Positions 46,416-57,249 of a DNA stretch of 64,000 bases are shown piece after piece (within the stretch, counting starts at the first letter, position 1; every line of letters begins with the position of its first letter). The notes under the pieces are model-generated. The model made no database searches. It saw only the letters and a program-made list of their open reading frames with translations, and was not told the DNA's origin. The stretch lies in NCBI GenBank assembly GCA_949752745.1, contig OX457031.1, positions 22,493,642-22,557,641 of the forward strand. The letters run 5' to 3'. The position numbers and the translations under genes are program-made. The stretch comes from Protula sp. h YS-2021. Lineage: Eukaryota > Annelida > Polychaeta > Sabellida > Serpulidae.

Positions 46416-49400
46416 ATGGGTTTTGGAGATTTAAAGTCAGCTGCAGGGCATAAGGCTTTAAATGAATATCTTGCAGATAAAAGTTACATTGAAGGGTAAG
46501 GAATATGTCTTTTATTGCGGAAGAAATGTGCCTTTATACAAAAACATAAGCTAGTTCGTATTTCGACTCTTTATGGTGGAGGTGGCGTTTCGACTGCAAA
46601 TTTTCTGGTATAATTAAGCCAATTCACACTTTCGGTTTTTTTCCGGTGGAGGTGTTGTTTATACTGCAAATGTTTTGGGATAAATTATAAAGAAATGATA
46701 ATCGGGAAACATCAAAATTGTAATTTTCTTTCAACATGCACACTTTCAAATTTATAAAACCATCATATGATCTTTTAAAAACTATTTTACATATTATAAG
46801 CCTATTCGCACTTTCGGATTTTTCCGGTGGAGGTGTTGTTTCGACTGAAAATGTTGGGGGATAAATTATGAAGAAATGATAAGGGAGAGACGTCAAAATT
46901 CTAATTTTCTTTCAACATGCACACTTTCGAATTTATAAAGCCCTCGTATGATCTTTTAAAAACTATTTTACATATTATTCAGTCCCTTTAATAACCAACA
47001 TGTGACTATGTTTCTGGCAAAATGGAATTTTGATGATTTTTGCCGTTTTTTTCCTATCATTTCTTTATATCCTTATCCTACCTGAATTCAGCCGAAACGC
47101 AAAAAACTTTTCTGCAAAAGTCAAAAGTGCGAATTGGCTTATTCAGTCCCTTTAATGAACAACGTGAATATTTTTCTGGCAAAATTGAATTTTGTTGATT
47201 TTTGCCTTTTCTCTATAATTTCTTTCCATCCTTATCCCAACTGAATTCAGCCGAAACGCAAAAACTTCGGCAAAAGTCAAAGTGCAAATTGACTTATTAT
47301 AAAGAAATGATAAGGGAAAAACGTCAAAATTCTAATTTTCGTTCAGTATGCACACTTTCGTATGTGAAAAGCCATAAGATGTTTTAAAAACTATTTCACA
47401 AATTATTCAGCCCCTTTAACAGCCACGTGAACAACCTGCTGGCAAAATGTCATATTGTCGACTTTGCAGTTTTTTTCCTATCATCAAAGTTGGATGTAAG
47501 TTCGTAAGTTTCGCAGAATCATGCACTGAGCATTTTTGGTATACTTTGAATCCGAATCAGGGATTTTTTTCGGTTGTTACCTGCTGAGTGCCTGCTGTGC
47601 GAGGGGCAAGGGATATCCATTTTTCTGGTGTATATATCTATTTAGCATCCTATACTAGGTAAAGAACACCTCATAACATTGTGAATGAAATTGAAAATGT
47701 TGTGTCTGTTTCGTATTAAGGGATGTTAGGCTAAACCTTCTCTGTCAGTGGTACCTTTTTGTGAAGAGTAGTTCAAGGTATAGTTCCGTAAAATCATTAT
47801 AAACCCGTACTTTCCCCTCAGTTATGGTCTCCTACTTCAGGGATCGTTTTTTTTCGTCGATCGACGGATATCCGCCGATTTTGTGCCGAAATTTGTGTTC
47901 TTCGAGAGCAACTGAATTCTGCAATATTTTTTTTCTCACCTTGGGGGGTGGGGGACTTGCAGATACTGTTTGGAGATTTTAAGTTGTCGGGTGTAAATTT
48001 TTCAGGCTCGCGCCTTTTTCGCTGGCGAGTCAACACATTGCAGTTCTTGCTATGCTTTAGCTGTGGTTGTCTTCGCGCCGAAAATACCATGAATTTCCCG
48101 GCTCACAACATGAGAACGACCCGTGTCTACTTATGTATCTGATTCACCAATTTGGATCTGTATCCATATTGAACTGAACATCATAACTTGTTGAATTATA
48201 GATTCCTCCACCAAGCCTGTGATCAGTAGGCTGCCGTGAATTGTGTAACTTCTAGTTAACAAATAAGAGAATTTGCACTCTGAAATCAATCGAAAAGTTT
48301 TGACGTTTCGACTGCACTATGTTTAGTTAAGACATGTTGAGTTGTAATAGAATTGTCAGAATTCCACTTCACTTGAAACGAGTTCACAAATAGGTTTTTC
48401 GTGCATGCATAATAATATGTAAAATGATTTGTAGTCCCCCACCGGGGGACTATAGTTTTCGGGTCTGTCTTGCCGTCCGTCTGTCGACACCTTTTTTGTT
48501 AACCCACTCAAGCCTACATTTTACGACCGATTGTTAAGATATTTTATATATGGGTAGTGCTGGAACGAACAAGGATCGGTATTTTAAATGAGTCATGTCA
48601 GTCCGAGAACATTGGCCCAGCTGAACTTCACAAATTTTCCCAATCCTTGCTCAGTTGAATGAGTTTAACACACTCAAGCCTGCATTTCTGGATCGATTGT
48701 TGACATCTTTTACATAGGAAGTGTTGGAACCAACAATGGTCGGTATTGTAAATGAGCCCTATCGGCCCAAGGACATTGGCCCGGCTGAACTTTAGAAATT
48801 TTCACAACCCTTACATACTAGAATGAGTTTTTAACACACTCAAGCCTACATTTCTGCATCGATTGATAAAATATCTTAACTATAAGTAGTATTGGAACCA
48901 ACAAGGGTTGGTATTGTAAATGAGCCATGTCGGCCCAAGGACATTGGCCCAGCTGAACTTCACAAATTTTCCAAATCGCTACTCATTCGAATGAGTTTGT
49001 TAACACACTCAAGCCTACATTTCTCTACCAATTATTAACACATTTTATATATGGGTAGTACTGGGGACAAGTACTATTTGCTGCCCATCGAGCGTTTTTG
49101 TGGCGGGGGACATTAATCAGTTTCACTGATTACTTGTTAAATATTAGGTTAGGGATTTCATACATTTCCAGGTGTATGTTTGGAAAGAAAATCAGAATTT
49201 TGACGTTTTTCCTTGTCATTTCTTTACATTTTTAACCAAACAGACTTTCAGTCGAACTTAGCATGCATCGGATGTTTCCGAAAGTGCGGACTGGCGTATA
49301 AACCTGTAATACCAAGCACACAGGCCTTTTTCAGGCTCAAGAAACAAGTTTTTAGTTTTTGTACTGTAATAGTAAGCGAAATCGCACTTTAGGCAGTCCG

Positions 49401-52400
49401 TGTAAAATGGCCAAAAATTCCGTCCTTTCACTGAAAAAAAGTGAAAGGTTTGATGGGGATTTCACCTGCATTTCAAATTTGCCTCGAAGAGCGACAATAT
49501 GGTGCTATTAAACAAAAAAAAACTTTCATATGTTTAAAAAACAGTTTAAGTTGTAATTGTTATATGTTTTAAGTGAAGGCTTTTTTTTTTTACCTTTTCT
49601 ATCGCTTCCTTCATTTTTTACTTGGATATTTAGTCGAAAACAGAACTTGGAATTTAAATAGAAATATCCAAAGTATGACCAGGCTTTCCGCGTGCACGGT
49701 TCAAGACACAGAAGTTCAGGCTGTTAAGAGTTTTACTTGAAATGCACATTTAAAAGAATCATGGCGAATTATTTGTAGCGAGGCCCCAGTCATGAGTTCG
49801 AGGATTCTTGCAATAAGCCAAACCACAGTTTCAACATGGATGAAGTCAGTTGAGTGAACAGCGAAATATCTCGCCTGTGTCTATACCCTTTTGTGCACTG
49901 GCAAGAGCTTCGCAAAATCAGGTCTTTCGATAGTGGTGCGGACAATTTTCACTCGCTAGTCATTGACTGTCGGTTTGTTTGTGTCTGGGAAAAGTCCTGT
50001 TTTATTTTAAGCTAGTTTCATCTATAAGTACAAGTGGAACAAAACTTTACATAATAAGTGTCCGAAGTGAAAAGCAGAAGTGCATAGCAATAAACAGTAG
50101 AAATGAATTTCGATCACCTGATTAATGATTAATTCTAACTACTGGCAGTGAATTGACTGCACCACTACACGTGGTCAAATTCTATTTCAGCCGCAGGAGA
50201 GTCTTCATCCATCAGGAATACCGATGTTGGATATACTGATTATTGTGAAGAAGTGCATAAAACACCGGCCGCGGAAAAAAAACTTTCGTAGTGTAGTTTG
50301 GAAAGATGGAGCCTACTAATTTTAAATCGGGCGTAAACAGCGTATGCGCTATGTGTTTCAAAACGGAGGCCAAGTACACTTGCCCGAGATGTAATGCAAG
50401 ATACTGTAGCGCCGGATGTTACCGCGGTGAAAAGCACCAGCGGTGTTCTGAAGCTTTCTACCGCGACTGTGTCATGGAGAGTCTCAAAGGTGCGGGCGGC
50501 GCGAAAGCAGACAAGGAAAGAATGGTGGAATTCCTGAAACAGATCCAGGACGAATTGCGCGATCCAGAAGATGACGATGATGATCTGCACGAGAGACTGG
50601 CTGGTCTAGATTTGGATACGGATTCACAGGGCATCTGGAGTCGACTGAACCCAAAGGAAAAGCGCGAGTTTGAAACTATGTTGCAAGATGGCCAATTGGG
50701 AAGCGTTGTTGAAAGCTGGAAGCCTTGGTGGCTTGAAAACGTACCCCTTGTAGAAGATATTTCAGAAACCACAAGGTCACGGCCATTCCGTTACCCGGAT
50801 GTCGTGGACAGTGTGCCAGGTATTGCCTCACTGCTCCGCAACAAGGTTCCATCGGAATGCGTTCAGTATGCCGTTTTGAATGTCTTGTACGCCTACGCCT
50901 ACACGGCCCGGTTGTATAATGGCGATTATAATGACATGCCGCTAGAAAGTGCCGGGTGCGTGTTGTCAATATCCAGGGCTTTAAAGCAAGGGGTATTTAG
51001 TAGTTCGGAAGAAGCCATGAACGATTGTGTTATCAGTCTGCAGGACAAAAGCCATCCGCACTTTGTTTCAGCTCAGTTTTGTATCGCGATAGTGGAGGAC
51101 GTTGTGAAACTGCTATCGGGAAAGGATAATATTTACGCCATGGCAGCGCTATCGGAATTGTGGCGATTGTTTCGCAACGCCAAACGGGAAGCAGGCGCTC
51201 TGTCTAAGCGTGCAAGCAATTCTTCCGCGTCGGAAGCTAGCGCGTATGTCGCACCTAAGTGTGGCTCCCAGCTGGGGCGTAGAACCGATGAGGAATTGGA
51301 CACTGAATCACCGAGGCGTGAAAAACAAGCATTTTACGGTGTGCAAAAGAAGGTCGAGTTTTTTCTAGCGTGGTGTAAAGTGTACGGTGACATTTTGACG
51401 AAGCATGTTCCGAGTATTCAGTTAGAGTACTGCCGACTCAGTACAGAGTTGGCCACCCATGCGGAGTACACAGCCAACTTAGAGAAGCAGTGGGGAGGAA
51501 GTGTGCCCCGACCAAAACCTAACAAACTTGTACAAGAACTATAAAAGGCACCATTTATGATTTATGTTCAAAGCATTACATTTTCACCAACATATTTACA
51601 TTTTGTCCTTTACTTTGCTAATATTAACAAAAACTATAGTAATACTATTAATGCTGTGCTAAAATGCTGTATTAGGAAATTTAAAAACTAACGACTTGAT
51701 CATTGATAGAATTATAAAATGTTGTCAGTGGCCATGCTGATGAAATTCACAGCGCACCGAATGAGAAACTGAGAGACAATTCTTATTTCTGCTTACATTT
51801 CTGAGTGGCCATTAACTGTGTCGAATTTATATTTGTATATTTAATAATAATGTTAAATGTCAAATAAAAAAATACCATAACTTTCGAAGTCCAGTCGCCT
51901 TCTGCTCCCTACCCCCCCCCCCCCCCCGACTATTGATTTGATGGCCGTGTTTAACAGATCGGGGGCCTGTGGGGAATATGTGGGCTATGCACACTGCTCT
52001 AGTTTATAAAAACAATGTTATAGTAGACGGACAGCACTTGGTTTTAGCCGCTGTGTAAGGGGCCGAGGGGTGATGGGGAAAAGTCTTCTTACCGTTAACT
52101 TAAATTTTTAAGCACAGGAAGAGAAAGAGCAGGGGTCGATTTTTTTTCGTCGATTTTGAGCTGAAATTTGTGGTCCTCGAGATCAACTGAATTCTACAGT
52201 AATTATATGTCTCCCCCTAAGGGAGACATATAGCGTTTGGTGTGTCCGTCTGCCTTGACGTCCGTCCGTCTGTCCGCAGTGAGTTCTTATGAAATTAATG
52301 AGTCGATTTTTCTCAAAACATACATACATATTGGGGTACATGTCTAGATGATGCCCGTGTTATTATTTTTTTTTTCCTTTCTTCAAAAATTCTATTTTTG

Positions 52401-55204
52401 GCAAATTTTTGAACATAGGGCGGGGGGGGGGGGGGAGGTTTCGTGCATTTTTTTCCCTTTGGCAGGCTATATCTCCAAAACAGTTCGTCGATTTCGACGA
52501 GCCTGAGAACGACCTCTGAAAGAGCCTGGGAGTCGATAGGCATACTGGGAAATGAATATTGCTCAGCTTATTTTTATAGTGGAACTTCTTTATTACGATA
52601 TCGGTTATAACGACATAGCGCTGTGTAAAGTTATCGATTAGAACGACGCCATTTAACGGTCCCAGCCATAGCGTTATAACGAGGTTGCACTGTATTTTAT
52701 ATTCCCGCCCCAAGTGGCACCACCGTTGTTGCGGGTTCACACTTGGCAAAGTAAAGCGCGACCTCGCCAACATCAGGTGGTCGCGTTTGGTGGATTGTGT
52801 GGTGGAGAAACAAGGCGCTGCAGGACCATGATGATGAAAACTCACAGCGCTCTGAATGTGAGACTGAGGGAAAACTACTTCTGCTTACTTTTCTGAATGG
52901 TCTTATTGCCTTGGACTTCGCCACCTTTACGCCCAGGTTGCAAGAAATGGCGCATTGCATACCAGATAAATTGCCGTTTTACTCGGTGTGCAATTTAGGG
53001 TTTTGAATGAATACATTGACGTACTTTCTCAATGGCTTGGTAGGCAGTGTTCAGCGACATGCTGTAGGTTAGGGGAATGTTTCTGCGACCCCGTTTAACA
53101 CCAGTTAGATTCAAAATATCCAGCTTTTCTGATGTCCGGTTCACAAAACGTACTTAAATTTTGAAATAAAAAGATCTCGGTAATTTTGAAGGGTTTCTGT
53201 CAAATCTATATTATTCAAACTCATTACGTGTAGCCATCGAGAACTGGCTGCAAGGCGTTTCCATGGATATGGGTCGTTTTACGTTACACTGCTTGGACTA
53301 AGTGTTTTAAGAGATAAGGAGGTATTTTGGGGTTGGAGATGGGGGGAGATAGGAGGGTAGATAAAATATGGTAGCGCATGCCGAATTCGATGAGCAGTAC
53401 TCGATAATGTAATATTAAAAAAAAAAAACATTTAATGGTAAATAATATAAAGGCAGAAAAGTACGAAAGAAAGTTTTGATGAAGGCAGGTGCGGCTTCGG
53501 TTTGCCTTGCAGGTACGTACCATCACAGGGAGATGCTGTAGTGTTCGCTGAGATGTCCGGTGCACCAGAGGCGAGCCTGGCGCATGCGCTGCGCTGGTGG
53601 AAGCACATCGACTCGTACGGCGCCGAGCGGGCCAGGTAATGGTTGTGGTGCGCTGCATATGTGTGTCCACCGAATGACAATAAACGGAGTGGCGTGGAGA
53701 GACTGTGACCAGTGTTGACAGGTATCTAAGTATTGACAATGTTGACAAGTACCTAATAGGTTGGCTGGTTTGTAGGGAGAATACCATGTTGATAAACTAT
53801 ACTGAATCGCTTGATAAAGCTCTGCTGGAGGAAGAGGGGCTAAGGCTTGGTTTCGGTGCAGTTTTCCAGGTGCTAAGAAGGCAGCGGACCAGTACGGCCC
53901 GGCGGGGACTACGGCCGCTGCCGGCGGCGATGACGATGATGACGACGACGATTTCGACCTGTTCGGCTCCGATGACGAAGAAACAAAAGCTGAGAACGAA
54001 AAAATTAAACAACAACGGTTCGGCTTTTAGTTTTGTTTTTGTTGTCTTTTATGGAAAAATTTGTAATTGAATTTATTTGCAATTTCTATAAATATGTAAT
54101 TGAATTTATTTGCAATTTCTATAAATAAATGAATAAAAAATAAACAAGCTTTGATTATACGAAAGTGTGTAAGAAGCGAACATGATTTATTTTCTTTGTA
54201 GCCATTTCTTACCCAAATTATGATAAAAGCCGACTCTGATATATTCCCGTATTCCCATATTATTTAACTGAATTTTTTGGACATAGTAGTATATTAGTTC
54301 AACTCCCCCTGTCAAATAAATGCACACTGTTGTAGGTTGGACGAATACGCGGCCAAAAAAGCCAAAAAGCCACAGTTGATAGCCAAATCTAATATCATCC
54401 TTGACGTGAAGCCCTGGGATGATGAAACAGATATGGCTGAACTAGAGCGGCTGGTGCGCACTATAGAGATGGACGGCCTTTTGTGGGGTGCATGTAAGTT
54501 TTCTTCTCATTTCACCCGTTGCAGTTTTATGCTTGTATTTGAGCTCTGTCAAGGAATGTCTTGGATGCATAAATGTCTTAAAGAGTGTGTTTTTTTTTTT
54601 CAATTTTCCAATGTTACGAAACAATACTTCAAAGAAGGCTATATCATAAGTGGCCAAAAGAGGATATCGATTGTAATTATTTTTAAAACGGTGTTTACTC
54701 AATAAGTTGATTATTATGTTTCTTTTTTATTTTCAGCAAAATTAGTACCTGTAGGATACGGCATAAAAAAGTTACAAATTTCTTGTGTAGTGGAGGATGA
54801 TAAAGTGTCTACCGACGATTTAGAAGACAAAATTACTGCTTTTGAAGATTTTGTAAGTATTTCATTTCAACACTTTATCGGTATTTGAGTAAACATTTCG
54901 AGATGGTCCGGTTTGATTTTTTCTTCTTTTTTTCGTGGCTGATGAAATGATATTAAATACAATTGTTTGTTCACAAAAAGTTTTGTGTGTAGCATCACGA
55001 AAGTGGTATCGCCCCCCCCCCCACACACATACACACACCCACACACCCCACCCTCCGCCCCCGATAGACAACTTTGTGTCGTTTAGGATTTTGTTATTCT
55101 CACTGTTCAGAAAAATCGTAAGGCACCAAACATAAGAGGTGGATTTTGTGGGTTTTTTTTAACAGGTACAAAGTATGGACATTGCAGCATTCAACAAAGT
55201 GTGA
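46416..55204 (+). CDS. EEF1B2: Elongation factor eEF1B, alpha/beta (EEF1B2-type) subunit, canonical isoform, six exons
   Basis: Exons: 46416-46495, 53513-53635, 53862-54017, 54336-54493, 54737-54852, 55166-55204. Total 672 nt (223 aa plus TGA; human about 225), phases 2,2,2,1,0. It exchanges GDP for GTP on eEF1A in the cytoplasm. Residues 1-~70 form the GST-C-like N-terminal domain ([21 protein letters not shown]), which in other animals binds eEF1B gamma. Then come [14 protein letters not shown] and an acidic linker with eight Asp residues running into [10 protein letters not shown], the family signature and CK2-type phosphosite. The C-terminal exchange domain starts near [20 protein letters not shown] and ends [12 protein letters not shown] with the conserved C-terminal lysine. 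Exon 3 uses the acceptor GGTGCAG ending at 53861, because that gives the conserved ASFPG and keeps frame. An AATAAA at 55574 with a T/G-rich tract behind it fits the 3' end. ZNHIT2 lies within intron 1. Confidence 0.96.
46565..47480. repeat. Nested MITE-like repeat complex, termini TAAGCCAATTC(A/G)CACTTT
   Basis: TAAGCCAATTCACACTTTCGG at 46615 is mirrored by AAAAGTGCGAATTGGCTTA ending at 47141, giving a 527-bp inverted-repeat element. Inside, a ~182-bp unit is duplicated (starts near 46622 and 46804, each with TTCCGGTGGAGGTGTTGTTT and TTTCTTTCAACATGCACACT). Further partial copies with ATTCAGTCCCTTTAA continue to 47480. A related terminus (AAAGTGCGGACTGGCGTATAA) occurs near 49284. Non-coding. 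Confidence 0.7.
47840..47945. repeat. Dispersed repeat fragment, second copy at 52128-52205
   Basis: GATCGTTTTTTTTCGTCGAT ... GAAATTTGTG...TCGAGAGCAACTGAATTCTG resembles 52136-52200 (TCGATTTTTTTTCGTCGATT ... GAAATTTGTGGTCCTCGAGA TCAACTGAATTCTA). Both copies lie in eEF1B intron 1, on opposite sides of ZNHIT2. Confidence 0.55.
48431..49135. repeat. Repeat element with ~166-bp tandem units, flanks GTCCCCC...GGGGGAC
   Basis: The 5' end has GTCCCCCACCGGGGGACTAT followed by GTCCGTCTGTCGACACC. Units beginning AACaCACTCAAGCCTACATTT start at 48501, 48667, 48833 and 49002 (spacing 166, 166, 169), each with GGTAGT, GGAACnAACAAGG, AATGAGCC, ACATTGGCCC and CTGAACTT. The 3' end is GGCGGGGGACATTAATCAGT followed by TTCACTGATTAC. 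Similar heads without the array occur at 52208 (TCCCCCTAAGGGAGACATAT) and, in part, near 55630. The unit order resembles known mollusc elements with a tandem core; assignment to the Helitron class is a guess. Confidence 0.75.
50306..51544 (+). CDS. ZNHIT2: Zinc finger HIT domain-containing protein 2 (ZNHIT2), intronless, 412 aa
   Basis: A single uninterrupted frame from ATG to TAA, close to the human length (~403 aa), which is also intronless. The zf-HIT domain at residues 14-47 has all eight ligands: C14, C17, C26, C29, C34, C38, H44, C47, with the family string [11 protein letters not shown] and then EAFYRDC. A second conserved block reads [16 protein letters not shown] and WKPWWLE. An acidic linker (DPEDDDDD) separates them. 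In mammals ZNHIT2 links the RUVBL1/RUVBL2 (R2TP) chaperone to U5 snRNP proteins during spliceosome assembly; the same role is inferred here. It lies on the same strand within intron 1 of the eEF1B gene and must have its own promoter. An AATAAA at 51863 is a good 3' end candidate. Confidence 0.95.
   Translation: MEPTNFKSGVNSVCAMCFKTEAKYTCPRCNARYCSAGCYRGEKHQRCSEAFYRDCVMESLKGAGGAKADKERMVEFLKQIQDELRDPEDDDDDLHERLAGLDLDTDSQGIWSRLNPKEKREFETMLQDGQLGSVVESWKPWWLENVPLVEDISETTRSRPFRYPDVVDSVPGIASLLRNKVPSECVQYAVLNVLYAYAYTARLYNGDYNDMPLESAGCVLSISRALKQGVFSSSEEAMNDCVISLQDKSHPHFVSAQFCIAIVEDVVKLLSGKDNIYAMAALSELWRLFRNAKREAGALSKRASNSSASEASAYVAPKCGSQLGRRTDEELDTESPRREKQAFYGVQKKVEFFLAWCKVYGDILTKHVPSIQLEYCRLSTELATHAEYTANLEKQWGGSVPRPKPNKLVQEL
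51726..51820. repeat. ~90-bp segment downstream of ZNHIT2, repeated at 52824-52915
   Basis: GATGAAATTCACAGCGCACC ... GAGAAACTGAGAGACAA ... TTTCTGCTTACATTTCTGAG is matched in the same order at 52836-52905 (GATGAAAACTCACAGCGCTC, GAGACTGAGGGAAAACT, TTCTGCTTACTTTTCTGAAT). Both lie after the ZNHIT2 stop, the first inside its probable 3' UTR. It could be a dispersed repeat or a local duplication. Confidence 0.5.
51863..51868 (+). terminator. Candidate polyadenylation signal of ZNHIT2
   Basis: AATAAA 319 nt after the ZNHIT2 stop, before a C-rich tract. Confidence 0.5.
52575..52694. mobile_element. Short pogo/Tc1-like MITE with TA duplication
   Basis: The left end TATAGTGGAACTTCTTTATT and the right end, inverted (TACAGTGCAACCTCGTTATA), match the family pattern CAGTg-AAC-TC of pogo/Tigger-type elements, bounded by TA. 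The interior has repeated TTATAACGA strings. About 118 bp, too short to be autonomous. Confidence 0.65.
54853..55165. other. eEF1B intron 5 with (CA)-rich tract
   Basis: A 313-bp intron with a C run and a CACACA tract at about 55011-55060, whose minus-strand open frame is meaningless. The acceptor TTTTTTTTAACAG directly precedes the last canonical exon. Confidence 0.7.
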
Positions 55205-55573
55205 ACATTACAGAGAGGAGAAAAAAATAGGCGTTTATTTTCTAATTGTCTCATCCTGAAGCGATGTATGTTATTGATTCTCGAACCGCACAAAATTGTA
55301 AAATTTTCAGTGACTTATCAGTTATTGCCATTTGGAGGCACAGTCGCGCTCAACTGCTCGAGATCAGGTTTGTTTACAGCATTTGAAGAGTGCATTGTGT
55401 AATGTTATGAAACTGCAGCAGAAATTTGTGTAGTAAACCATACCGAAGTATTGTTAATTTCGTATTCGCGAATTGAAAAAGGATAATCATGTTTTTTTGA
55501 CAAAATTTTGAACAGTATTGATTGTAAAGTGCAGTTTACCCACAAAAGTGCTATGTTCAAGTGTGTATTGGTC

Positions 55574-55579
55574 AATAAA
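55574..55579 (+). terminator. Polyadenylation signal, canonical eEF1B isoform
   Basis: AATAAA followed about 15-30 nt later by TGCTTCTGTTTGTGTTTTTA, a typical downstream T/G-rich element, 370 nt after the stop codon. Confidence 0.65.
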
Positions 55580-56866
55580 ATATAAAAGTGCTTCTGTTTG
55601 TGTTTTTATCCCTATCTGTGGTATGTAGTTGTCCGTCACTTGGTCCGTCCGTCAGTGTCCATCTGTCACAACGGGGTTGTCATTGTGGGCGTAGACAGCC
55701 CTGTTCTATCTGCAGCGTAATGTGCGGCGTCAAAGCTTCTGGCTCGTGGACCTTTTAGCAGATTTCAGTGGTTTGTCACGGGGGTTTTGGCCCGTTATCT
55801 GCTCTCTATGAGACCTGATCGGCAGCATGGTGTATGTATGCAAGGGGCAGTGTTTTTCGCAAAGCTCTTGGGGGGGGGGCGGTATCCGGAACCAAACATC
55901 TTTTCGCGTCTAGAAGCACAGATTGTGCGTCGAACACGTCTTACATCTCGTAAAGGCGGAAGTTGATGCGCTTAGCGAGCCAACAGAAAATAACAAAAAA
56001 AAAAAAAAACGAAGGGTGCATTATTTTCCAACGTGTATTGCATCTAGCCCCCTTTTAAGCATATCTTCCAGACCTCAGTTGTTCCTGTTTTCGCCTTGAA
56101 GTAGGAAGAGAAGAATGGACCAGTCACTGACAAAACAAACCAGGTTTGCACATTGGTTAACTGGTTCATAAATGCAGTATTTTCTAAAATGTATTGACAA
56201 TAACAGGGCCAAATGAAAACCCACCACCAATACCGTAACTCATACCGACTTAGCATGTACAGAGCGAGCAAATTGCTTGTTATGAACTAAACAAATTAAG
56301 ACGCAAATATCACTGAAGTGAGGCACATAATAAAAGTAATACGTCATTCTCTATTTCCAGAATCTATTTTTTGTCTTTAGCCTTCGGCAAGTACGAACCT
56401 CCGGCTTCATTCCGCACATATAGATTGAAGTATTACAGCTGTGCTGTTATACAATAAACGTTTTCCCGAAAGTCGGCGTCCCCGATAGCTCGTCTGCATC
56501 GGCCATAATTTCGGCGCAAGACTTGTATTCTGTTGACTTGTAGAAAATTCAAATGATCTATTTGTGTGTGATCAAAAGTGGGTCACTTCCAGTTGATCAG
56601 AAGCATGGTATAGGTAAGATGCCGAACTGCCCTTTCTCGGGCATGAGATTATATCGGGACAAAACCCCTCAATAAATCCCATGCCTTCGAAAGCAATTTT
56701 GCATCCCGCATGTAGCTTCCTTGGCACCATGTAATTTATTTCACCATATTTTCAACAAGAATACAACAGGGCCACACAGCGATTGCGAAGATGGTTCTTC
56801 GAGCTCGTAATAGTTCTGGCCTGAAATGTAACTTGCGATATGCGAAAAACACAAGTAAACTTCGGC

Positions 56867-56920
56867 TAAATGTCGTAGATGCTAGTTCGGCTCAACGTCG
56901 CTCGACTAAATGCTTTTTGG
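56867..56920. repeat. Relic of the GACATTTAGTCGA transposon terminus
   Basis: CGGCTAAATGTCGTAGATGC and GTCGCTCGACTAAATGC match the right terminus of the element at 10823-11625 in sequence and spacing. No partner terminus was seen nearby, so it appears to be a solo end or truncated copy. Confidence 0.6.
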
Positions 56921-57249
56921 TGGTATTTTAAAATGTTCCCTTTCCGATTTAGAACAAGCTATCATTGTACATTATACATAAGTGGTGTACCGTAAAGACC
57001 ACCTTGCATGGCAAGATAAAAGAATTACATTCAAAAACTTCTCTTACGACCACCTTCTGGGTCGGGATAAAATAACTACAGTAAAATCTGTCTGCATAGG
57101 CCTCTATCAGTATCGGAAAGTGAAGTTTGAATAAAATACTGCCAAAACAGGGCCATTCTTGCATTTGTGTGGATCAAGACTATTGTGAGGACAAGGAGAA
57201 ATTTTTGTTGATGTTCTAGTCGGATTTGTTTACGCTTCAGATCCCCAGT

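Larger units (their letters stand above)
46496..53512. other. eEF1B intron 1 (~7 kb), hosting ZNHIT2 and repeats
   Basis: From the GTAAGG donor to the TTGCCTTGCAG acceptor, phase 2. Besides ZNHIT2 (50306-51544) it holds a repeat complex at 46565-47480, a 166-bp array at 48501-49080, a small pogo/Tc1-like element at 52575-52694 and several duplicated fragments. The other open frames are not supported. Confidence 0.8.

Noticed and set aside
53284..53787. 167-codon minus-strand frame over eEF1B exon 2
   Set aside because: Shadow of exon 2 (53513-53635), whose plus-strand product matches the eEF1B N-terminal domain.
53872..54017. Acceptor TTTTCCAG just before GTGCTAAG for eEF1B exon 3
   Set aside because: It gives the wrong phase with exon 2; the acceptor ending at 53861 restores frame and the conserved ASFPG sequence.
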